From assembly GCA_900320225.1 (NCBI GenBank), contig ONRL01000048.1, positions 1 through 35,892 of the forward strand: a stretch of DNA of 35,892 nt, in the 5' to 3' direction. The notes beneath the pieces are model-generated. The model saw only the letters and a program-made list of their open reading frames with translations. It was not told where the DNA came from and searched no databases. Below, one piece after another: positions 23,404 through 31,084 of the stretch (positions are counted from its first letter, which is position 1; each line of letters opens with the position of its first letter). This DNA comes from an uncultured Lentisphaerota bacterium (GTDB lineage Bacteria > Verrucomicrobiota > Kiritimatiellia > RFP12 > UBA1067). A program made the position numbers and the translations under genes.

Positions 23404-26400
23404 ATGAAGATTGGAATCTTGCTTGGCGTGACGGCGCTCGGTTGGACCGTGTTGGCAGCGAACACATGGTACGTGGACGATGCCAAATACGGCGCGTCTG
23501 GAACGGGTGAATCGCTGGAGACGGCGTTCGGCACGATCCAGGAGGCCGTCACGCGCGCCAGTGCCGGCGACACGGTGCTTGTGGCGCCGGGCACGTACAA
23601 CCGAGGTTCGACCAAAGCCTCGGGCGACAGTACGTCCAGCCGCGTCGTCATCGACAAGGACATCACCGTCAAGTCAATCGAGGGCGCGGCCAAGACGATC
23701 ATCGTGGGTGCGCCGGACTTCACGGGGGAACCGTTGCACGGGCTGGGACCAGATGCCGTGCGCTGCGTGGCGATGTCGGCGACGGGATCCGTGTTGGAAG
23801 GGTTCACGCTCACGGGCGGATACGTCTACCAGTCCACGGGGTCGGATAGTTTCACGGTCCGCGGCGGCGGCGTTAACATTGCGATAGGGAATAACAGCAA
23901 TCTACATAAGCCGTTCGTCGTGGACTGCGTGATCTCCAACAACGTGGCGACGCGCGGCGGCGGCGCGTTCGGCGGCACGCTCGTCAGATGTTTCGTCGCG
24001 GAAAACAGGGTCTACAACACCGCCAGCAACACGACGCGCAACGGTGCGGGCGCGCGCAGCGGCCGCTACTACAACTGCGTGTTCACGCGCAACGACGACC
24101 CCAACGCGCAGTGCGGCTCGACTGTCTCGTGGATCATCGCCATGGTGAACTGCACCGTGATGGGGAACCACAGCAACCCGGCCGTGGCCACTGACTTCAG
24201 CACTTCGTCGCCGGCATGCGTCTGGAACTCGATCATCCACCACAACGCCGGCAATCTTTCGTCTGCAATGGCGCGGGAGAGCAGCATTGTTTCCGGAACC
24301 GACTATCTGGTCGTTTCGCCAATCGTGGACGACTGGCGGCCGATCGCGGGCAGCGCGGCGGACGGGGAGGGGAGCCTGGAGGGTCTTGCGACAATCCCCG
24401 AAGAATACCGCGACAAGGATTTCTACGGCAATCCGCGCATGACGGACGGGACGGTGTGCGTCGGTGCGGCGGAAGGTGCCGTGACGCCGAAGGGCGGTCG
24501 GATCACGTTCGCCAACACGGACATCACGTTGGACGGACATCCAATTTCGCGACCGACACTCTACCACCACGCAGCCGAATGGCCTGCGCAGGTGTACCTG
24601 AAGCCAACGGAGGCAGCCGAAGGGCTGGCCTTCTTTGGCACTGTTGCCGAGGAGAAGATCGGGTCGGCCTCGGCCACATGGTACACGCTCTTCAACGACC
24701 GCGCGGGCGGCCGCTGGATGACGTTGCCCGATGCGGATACGACCATCAACCTCACGCCGGTGTTCGCGACGCTCCTGTGGGTTGATTGTGCTTCGACGGC
24801 AGCCGAGCCGGACGGTTCGGCAGCTGCGCCGTTCCCCACAATCCAGCAAGCCGCGGACGCGACTGTCAGTGGAGTCAATAGCGGTTACCGCGTAATTCGC
24901 GTGCGGCCCGGCACGTACGACACGGGCTGGACGGAGAACGACTGGGGACGGGCGCGCGTGATCGTGTCCGCGAAAAACGCCTTGCTGACTTCTGAGCAAG
25001 GTCCCGAGAACACGATCATCGTAGGCGCGTCCGACCCGGATGCGCCGGCGTCCGACAACGGCTGCGGACCGAACGCCCTCCGGTGCGTGTTTGTCGAGGG
25101 GGACAAGGCCCATGTGGGCATCAGCGGCTTTACGCTGACGGGCGGGCATTCCCAGATCGTAACGAGCGGCGGCGACTCGAAAGGCCACGGCGGCGCGTTC
25201 AGGTTCCAGGAGCGGACGCGCCAGCAGGCGCTCGACTGCATCATCACGAACAATGTCGCGTGTCGGGGTCCGGCCGGGATGTACGGCTGGTGCCAGCGGT
25301 GCCTGATGGCCGACAACTACGACCAGTCCGGGATAAACGCCATCTTTCGCGAGGGGAGATTGTCGTCCTGCGTCCTGCGCGACAACCTGAACGCCGCACA
25401 TACGGGCATCGGGCAGAACGTGTGGGCGTACCAGTGCACGGTCCTGGGCGTCGCCGGGAAGCAGAACGTCTATACTGCCAGCAGCGGCTCGTTCACCATC
25501 CTTGCCGCAAACTGCCTCTTCCTTGACGGCAACAACGGCAACGACTCGATCGGCCTCGTCGCCGGGTGTTTTGCGGACACCACCGGCAACAAAAGCCGGA
25601 CTTACGGCATCACCTACGGCGCGGCGTGCGTCGTGGACAAGGACGCGCGCGATTTCCGTCCGCTCGCCACCACGCCGCTCGTGGGCGGCGGCGACACGTC
25701 CCTCAGAGAATGGGCGCACTACACGGTATCGGATTTCCAGAACCGTCCGATCGTCTTCACGGACGGCAAGCCGACGATCGGCGCGTATCAGCACACGGTG
25801 GGCGCGGTGGTCGTGATGCCGCCGTCAGAAGGAGGCGTCATGAACGTCACGACGAACGCGCTGGAGGAGGGCGTGACGCTGTCGGGCACGATGTCCTCCA
25901 CCGAACGCAACCTGCTTGGCATCTCCGTCGGCGGAGAATATCAGGAAGGCGTGTTCAACTGGACGGTGGCGGGCGCGGAGGACATGCCGCCGGTGGAGGT
26001 GCGGGCCGTTTGTTCACCAGACTGGTATGTGGATGCCGTGAACGGCAACGACGCCAACAACGGGTGGACGGCGGCGACGGCTAAGAAGACGCTCGCGACG
26101 ACGGCCGCGCTTGCGGTTTCTGGCGACGTCGTCCACGCGCTGCCGGGCGTGTACAACGTGGGCGAGACGTTGGCGCCGGAACGGTTCTACACGGCAGAGA
26201 CGCTGCGGATCAAGTCGCGCGTGGTGGTGCCGCGGGGCGTGACGCTCGTCGCCGACGGCCCGCGGGACGAGACCGTGATCGAGGGCGCCCCGGCGACGCT
26301 TGCGCGCAATCAGGGTTCCAGCGGCGACACGTCGATGGGATCGTTCGAGACGTGCCTTGCTGACCATGGCGTCGGGTCGAACGCGACGCGGTGCGTGACG

Positions 26401-27486
26401 CTGCTCGCGGGTGCGCGAATCAGGGGCTTCACGTTGCGCGGCGGGCGTACGGACGTCGCGAACAGCGCCACTGCCGACAACCACACGGGCAGCGCCGTGT
26501 TTGGATTGGATTACCGGACTTGCTTTGTGGAGGACTGCCTCATGGAGGACAACCGTTCCGGGCGCGCGACCCTCGCGCGCGTCACGGCCGACCGGTGCGT
26601 AATCCGCAACAACTACTGCATGTGGAACCGTCCGGGCGCGACATACTCGCTTCTGCGCAACTGTCTCTTCACCGAGAATCACGGCGACCGCATCGCCGAC
26701 TACTGCTACGGCTTTTACAACTGCACGTTCCACAAGAACTACGGGTACAAGACAACTTCCACGGGCGTGTACATCCTCAGCGAGGCCGCGGAGGCGGGCG
26801 TTTCCGTGCCGTTCGTGAACTGCATCTGCACGCAGACCTCCAACGTGAACAAGTTCGGCGATCTCCGAAATTCGATTTTCCTTGAGAACATCACCGTGCA
26901 GGGCACGAACTCGTGCGAGAACCTGATGCGCGTGGCGTCGGCGGACGAGCTGCTGGACGCGAACGGCGCGCCGCTGAAGGGGTCGATCGCGGTGGACGGC
27001 GGCGATATTTCCTGGTACGACGCGGCGGCCGGCGACAAGGACGTGAACGGCGGCCAGCGCGTCTACAACGGCGCGATCGACGTCGGTGCCGTCGAGTACG
27101 ACTGGCGTCCCGACTACAAGGCTCTCCTGACGGACTCGCGGCGGCTGGCGGTGACGGCGGCCTCGCCGGAGGTGGAGGCGGCGGTTGGCGGCGTGTACCT
27201 GCCGGGCGGCGAGCTGACGGCGGAGGTGTCCGACACGCGTGCGGCTGGCGGCACGGGGTGCGAGCTGACGGCGCGCGTGACGGGCACGGGCACGCTCGCG
27301 GTGCGCGTGGGCGACGTGACGGTACGCGAACTGACGGCGGCGGACGGCGAGACGTCGCTCAAGCTCAGGACGACGGGCCTTGCCACGTCCTTCGTCTGCG
27401 CCTACACGCCCGGCGAGAACGAGACGGGCGGCGCGTACGTGGGTCCGTTCGCGGTGGCGAACGGTCTGACCCTCATCTTCAGGTAG
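23404..27486 (+). CDS. Secreted protein with three tandem right-handed beta-helix (pectate lyase-like) modules
   Basis: A 1360-residue protein with signal peptide (1-18, VLA-AN). Three modules of the DUF1565/pectate-lyase-like type repeat, each opening WYVD or LLWVD then an A..TI/TL strand, a PGTY or PGVY turn (residues 62, 502, 914), a RCV strand (120, 560, 996) and GFTL(T/R)GG (133, 575, 1008). PGTY to RCV is 58 residues in modules 1 and 2 and 82 in module 3, so module 3 has an insert. Linkers of about 100 residues separate them. The last 120 residues are a beta-domain ending GLTLIFR. No conserved lyase catalytic residues can be assigned, so it may bind or cleave polysaccharide. AAGGA precedes ATG 23404. 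Confidence 0.83.
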   Translation: MKIGILLGVTALGWTVLAANTWYVDDAKYGASGTGESLETAFGTIQEAVTRASAGDTVLVAPGTYNRGSTKASGDSTSSRVVIDKDITVKSIEGAAKTIIVGAPDFTGEPLHGLGPDAVRCVAMSATGSVLEGFTLTGGYVYQSTGSDSFTVRGGGVNIAIGNNSNLHKPFVVDCVISNNVATRGGGAFGGTLVRCFVAENRVYNTASNTTRNGAGARSGRYYNCVFTRNDDPNAQCGSTVSWIIAMVNCTVMGNHSNPAVATDFSTSSPACVWNSIIHHNAGNLSSAMARESSIVSGTDYLVVSPIVDDWRPIAGSAADGEGSLEGLATIPEEYRDKDFYGNPRMTDGTVCVGAAEGAVTPKGGRITFANTDITLDGHPISRPTLYHHAAEWPAQVYLKPTEAAEGLAFFGTVAEEKIGSASATWYTLFNDRAGGRWMTLPDADTTINLTPVFATLLWVDCASTAAEPDGSAAAPFPTIQQAADATVSGVNSGYRVIRVRPGTYDTGWTENDWGRARVIVSAKNALLTSEQGPENTIIVGASDPDAPASDNGCGPNALRCVFVEGDKAHVGISGFTLTGGHSQIVTSGGDSKGHGGAFRFQERTRQQALDCIITNNVACRGPAGMYGWCQRCLMADNYDQSGINAIFREGRLSSCVLRDNLNAAHTGIGQNVWAYQCTVLGVAGKQNVYTASSGSFTILAANCLFLDGNNGNDSIGLVAGCFADTTGNKSRTYGITYGAACVVDKDARDFRPLATTPLVGGGDTSLREWAHYTVSDFQNRPIVFTDGKPTIGAYQHTVGAVVVMPPSEGGVMNVTTNALEEGVTLSGTMSSTERNLLGISVGGEYQEGVFNWTVAGAEDMPPVEVRAVCSPDWYVDAVNGNDANNGWTAATAKKTLATTAALAVSGDVVHALPGVYNVGETLAPERFYTAETLRIKSRVVVPRGVTLVADGPRDETVIEGAPATLARNQGSSGDTSMGSFETCLADHGVGSNATRCVTLLAGARIRGFTLRGGRTDVANSATADNHTGSAVFGLDYRTCFVEDCLMEDNRSGRATLARVTADRCVIRNNYCMWNRPGATYSLLRNCLFTENHGDRIADYCYGFYNCTFHKNYGYKTTSTGVYILSEAAEAGVSVPFVNCICTQTSNVNKFGDLRNSIFLENITVQGTNSCENLMRVASADELLDANGAPLKGSIAVDGGDISWYDAAAGDKDVNGGQRVYNGAIDVGAVEYDWRPDYKALLTDSRRLAVTAASPEVEAAVGGVYLPGGELTAEVSDTRAAGGTGCELTARVTGTGTLAVRVGDVTVRELTAADGETSLKLRTTGLATSFVCAYTPGENETGGAYVGPFAVANGLTLIFR

Positions 27487-27489
27487 GTT

Positions 27490-29301
27490 ATGCGAAAAAC
27501 GTTAGGCTTGTCTGTGGCCGTTTTGTGCGTCACGTTGTTCGCCGACGAATCGGCGAGCCATGCGCGCGTGCGCATCCGAACGACGAAGGGCGTGGAGACG
27601 CGGCACGTGCCGCTCGTGCGCACGGGCGAGAACGCCGCGCGTTTCACGTTCCGACGGGCCGATTTGCCGCAAGGCGCCAAGTGGCTGGACGTGGTGCCGG
27701 ACTTCATGACCGCGCGGCGCGGCGAGGAGGGCTACTGGATCCAGGGGCGCGGACTCTACGGCACGTTCGACAAGTTGGCCGGCACGAACGTCTGGCGTCG
27801 CCAGCAGATGCCCATCTACGGCATGAAGCGCGGGAACCGTCTCGCCTGGGCGCATGTGCGGACGTACCGTTTCGACTACGACCTGACGGTGACGGCCGCG
27901 GACGGTACGTTTGAGATTTTCCCGCGCATCCAGTTCGACCGCGTGCGCCGGTTCTTCGACCTCTACGCCGACATCGAGATCGACTTCCACTTCCTTGAAG
28001 GCGACGCCGCCGACTACAACGGCATGGCCAAGGGCTACCAGGCATACCAGTTCGCGCACGGCGTGAAGCCGATCAAGGAACGGATCAGGGATTACCCCGA
28101 CCTCGCCTACATGTGCGACGCGATGGTGATCCGCATCCAGACGCACGGTGCAAAGACGATTCCCGACAAGCCGACGGACTTCACGAAGGAGACCGAATGG
28201 CCCATCAACGTGTACATGCCGTTCGACAAGGCGGAGGAGTTCGTGTCTGCGATCCACGCCTCGGGCATCGACAAGGCGGCCATCGTCTCGGCCGGATGGA
28301 ACAAGGGCGGCTACGACGGACAACTGCCGGAGCACTTCCCCGTGGAACCCGTGTTCGGCGGCGAGGCGGGCCTGCGGAAGCTCATCCGCCACACGCAGGA
28401 TCTCGGCTATCTCATCATGCTGCACGCCACCTGCACCGAGGTGTACCGCATCTGCCCGCGCTTCGACGAGAACGACATAGCCAAGCGGCGGGACGGGTCA
28501 TGGGACTGGAACGGACTCTACTTCGGCGGAAGCTGCTACTGGGTGTGCGAGCGGCGGAGCTGGGAGAACTGGATCCCCGAGGAGATGCGGCGGATGCGCG
28601 CGCTCGGCGTGAAGGGGAGCCACTACGTGGACGTGTTCTCCGCCACGTACCCGAACAGGTGCGCCGATCCGCGCCACCCGGCCACGCCCGAGCAGATGGC
28701 CGGATACCAGAACAACATCCTTGCCGAGGCGAAGAAGGTGTTCGGCGGCGTCACGTCCGAGGGCGGCTACGACCATGTGGCGGCGAACATCGACTGCATC
28801 AACTACGTGTCCGTGGAGATGAAGAAGATCCACGACGGAAAGACGAAGGGACTGGAACTGGTGAGCGGGTGCCATCCGCTCTGGGAACTCGTCTACCACG
28901 GCGTGATCCTCTACACGCCCGACCGCCTCACGCAGAACCACACGCGCGGGCAGAACCATCCGAAGAAGGACGAGTCCGGCACGCTCGACTGGCTGGAAGG
29001 GGACGGCATCGTGGATCCCGCGATCTCACTGAAGATCGTGGAGTTCGGCGGACGTCCCATCTTCTATTCCTACAAGACGAAAGACGTGCCGGCGATGAAA
29101 CGCGCGTGGGACGAGTTCGTCCCGGTGCGGCATCTGCAGAAGGAACTGATGCTGTCGCATCGGACGCTGGCGCCTGGCGTCACCGCCACGCGCTACGGAA
29201 ACGGCGAGACGGTGGTCTGCAACTATTCCGACAAACCCTATCAACAAGGTCTGGAAACCGTGCCGTCGCTCGGCTACCGGATCTTGAAGAGTGAAAGATG
29301 A
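27490..29301 (+). CDS. Putative secreted glycoside hydrolase (GH101/DUF5696-like TIM barrel)
   Basis: A 603-residue protein with signal peptide (about 1-18, TLFA-DE). After an N-terminal beta-sandwich (about 20-165) lies a barrel-like region with conserved-looking acidic and aromatic stretches: AAIVSAGWNKGGYDG, YLIMLHATC, GSHYVDVFSATYP and SEGGYDHVAANIDCI. This order resembles GH101 (endo-alpha-N-acetylgalactosaminidase) and DUF5696 proteins common in gut PVC bacteria, where Asp and Glu in the D-V-F and S-E-G motifs would be catalytic candidates. The resemblance is by pattern only. The start is three bases after the beta-helix stop, with AGGTAGG across it, so the two are coupled. Substrate unknown. 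Confidence 0.6.
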   Translation: MRKTLGLSVAVLCVTLFADESASHARVRIRTTKGVETRHVPLVRTGENAARFTFRRADLPQGAKWLDVVPDFMTARRGEEGYWIQGRGLYGTFDKLAGTNVWRRQQMPIYGMKRGNRLAWAHVRTYRFDYDLTVTAADGTFEIFPRIQFDRVRRFFDLYADIEIDFHFLEGDAADYNGMAKGYQAYQFAHGVKPIKERIRDYPDLAYMCDAMVIRIQTHGAKTIPDKPTDFTKETEWPINVYMPFDKAEEFVSAIHASGIDKAAIVSAGWNKGGYDGQLPEHFPVEPVFGGEAGLRKLIRHTQDLGYLIMLHATCTEVYRICPRFDENDIAKRRDGSWDWNGLYFGGSCYWVCERRSWENWIPEEMRRMRALGVKGSHYVDVFSATYPNRCADPRHPATPEQMAGYQNNILAEAKKVFGGVTSEGGYDHVAANIDCINYVSVEMKKIHDGKTKGLELVSGCHPLWELVYHGVILYTPDRLTQNHTRGQNHPKKDESGTLDWLEGDGIVDPAISLKIVEFGGRPIFYSYKTKDVPAMKRAWDEFVPVRHLQKELMLSHRTLAPGVTATRYGNGETVVCNYSDKPYQQGLETVPSLGYRILKSER

Positions 29302-29316
29302 CATGGAGGCATTGAA

Positions 29317-30882
29317 ATGAAAGAAAGAACACTGGTGTGTGCGCTTGGCGTGGCGCTGGCCGCCGGATGCATGGCGGGAACGTTCAACGGCCTGACGGCC
29401 GACATGGCGTCGCTCTGCCGTCTTTCCGACGCGCGTTCGCGCTCGATCAGTCCTGAGAACTTCACCGGCGCGCGCAACGCCGGCGCGCTGGCCGATCCGG
29501 TCGCGGACAAGGACAAGCGCAATGTCGCCAACGCGTCGGGCTGCGCTCGCGAGCTCGGCAAGGGCTGGAAAGTGAACCCGTTCGTCAAGATCGCGCCCGG
29601 CGAGACGCTGACGCTCGCGGACATCGAGGGACCCGGCGCGATCCAGCACATCTGGATGACGCCCACGAAGCTCTGGCGGCATTCCATCATCCGCATGTAC
29701 TGGGACGACGAGGCCACGCCGTCGGTGGAGTGCCCCGTGGGCGACTTCTTCGCGAGCGCCTACAACAAGTACGCGCAGGTGTCCTCCCTCGCCGTCTGCG
29801 TGAACCCCGGCAGCGCGTTCAACTGCTACTGGCTCATGCCGTTCCGCCGCCGCGCGCGCGTGACGATGGAGAACGTCGGCAAGGAGGAGATGCGCCTCTA
29901 CTACCAGATCGACTACGCGCTCACGGACATCCCGTCCGACGCCGCCTACCTCCACGCGCAGTTCCGCCGCTCGAACCCGACCAGGGGATCCGTCCACACG
30001 CTTGTCGACGGCATTTCGGGCAAGGGGCACTACGTGGGCACGTACGTCGCGTGGCGCGTGCACGACACGGGCTGGTGGGGCGAGGGCGAGATCAAGTTCC
30101 ACCTCGACGGCGAGGAGAAGTTCACTACGCCCTACACGGGGCTCGCGCAGGTCATCAAGCCGGACGATCCGGCGGACTTCACATCCTTCGGCCTCTACCG
30201 CTGGCACGTGACGGATCCCGTCCGCTTCGAGAAGGGCCTGAAGGTGACGATCCAGGACCTCGGCTGGAAGGCGCGCGGACTCTACAACGCACAGGCGTCC
30301 GACATCGCCTCCACAACGTTTTGGTATCAGTCGGAACCACACGCCCCGTTTCCGAAACTTCCCTCCGCGGATGATCTCGTCATGCGCCATGTGTATACCG
30401 AAAAGCCGCCGCGCATCGTGAAACTCCCCTCGACCGCAATCCTCTTCGAGGATTTTGAGAAGGGGTACGGCAAATGGAAAGTTACCGGCGAGGCGTTCGG
30501 CCCCGGTCCCGCGCGCGGCACGCTCGCAGACCAGAATCCGGTCGACGGCTACAGCGGCCAGTTCCTCGTCAACACGTTCTTCCAGGGCGACGACACGAAG
30601 GGAACGCTCACCTCGCCCGCGTTCACGATCGAGAAGCCGTTCATCAACTTCCTCGTGGGCGGCGGAAACTACAAGGACCAGACGTGCGTCAACCTCGTGG
30701 TCGACGGCAAGACTGTGCGCACGGTGACCGGTAAGAACGCCGAGCGTCTGGAGTGGACGCACTGGGACGTCAGGGAATTCAAGGGGCAGACAGCCATGAT
30801 CGTGATCGTGGACGACCGCACCGGTCACTTCGGCCACATCAACGCCGACAGCTTCTACTTCGACGACTCCCCGCACAAGTGA
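29317..30882 (+). CDS. DUF2961 (GH172-type) protein with C-terminal GH32-associated beta-sandwich, apparently missing the GTEDY segment
   Basis: A 521-residue protein with a signal sequence (LAAGC at 14-18, lipobox-like). Residues about 30-340 are DUF2961/GH172: GPGAIQHIWMT, PSVECPVGDFF, YWLMPFRRRARVTMEN, GKGHYVGTY, then WWGEGEIKFHLDGEE and FGLYRWHVTDP. GH172 contains alpha-fructofuranosidases/difructose anhydride synthases and D-arabinofuranosidases. Normally the DG step leads into a GTGTEDYF loop with a catalytic Glu; here DGEE (residues 264-267) runs straight into KFTTPYTG, so this loop is absent although the first Glu (Glu256) is present. Residues about 370-520 (EDFEKGYGKW, GTLTSPAFTI, VDGKTVRTVTG) match a beta-sandwich found in GH32 fructanases (DUF4980-like). 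It closes the operon. Confidence 0.85.
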   Translation: MKERTLVCALGVALAAGCMAGTFNGLTADMASLCRLSDARSRSISPENFTGARNAGALADPVADKDKRNVANASGCARELGKGWKVNPFVKIAPGETLTLADIEGPGAIQHIWMTPTKLWRHSIIRMYWDDEATPSVECPVGDFFASAYNKYAQVSSLAVCVNPGSAFNCYWLMPFRRRARVTMENVGKEEMRLYYQIDYALTDIPSDAAYLHAQFRRSNPTRGSVHTLVDGISGKGHYVGTYVAWRVHDTGWWGEGEIKFHLDGEEKFTTPYTGLAQVIKPDDPADFTSFGLYRWHVTDPVRFEKGLKVTIQDLGWKARGLYNAQASDIASTTFWYQSEPHAPFPKLPSADDLVMRHVYTEKPPRIVKLPSTAILFEDFEKGYGKWKVTGEAFGPGPARGTLADQNPVDGYSGQFLVNTFFQGDDTKGTLTSPAFTIEKPFINFLVGGGNYKDQTCVNLVVDGKTVRTVTGKNAERLEWTHWDVREFKGQTAMIVIVDDRTGHFGHINADSFYFDDSPHK

Positions 30883-31084
30883 TCGGGAAATGGATGTTGG
30901 CGAATGATGCTTTCCATGTCTAATTGTCGTAGAGGTGGTATCTTTTGCCGTTTTTCCGATCGCAGAAACAGTCGTTCTCCACGAATTAGTGGGGAGGCGC
31001 ACGAGGGCATTGACAGAAGTTTGTCAAGAAATCGTCAAACCCTCACGTAGTAGGGTATGCGCTCCGCGTGCGTTGTTTGATTGG
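30883..31084. other. Convergent intergenic region with several inverted repeats
   Basis: Three inverted repeats lie between the operon end and the opposing 1545-aa gene: CTCCAC/GTGGGGAG at 30977-30996, TTGACA-six bases-TGTCAA at 31010-31027, and ACCCT with AC/GT inner pairs against AGGGT at 31039-31056. The last, read on the minus strand, is followed by TTTG and could be a weak terminator of the minus-strand gene. No gene is seen. Confidence 0.45.
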
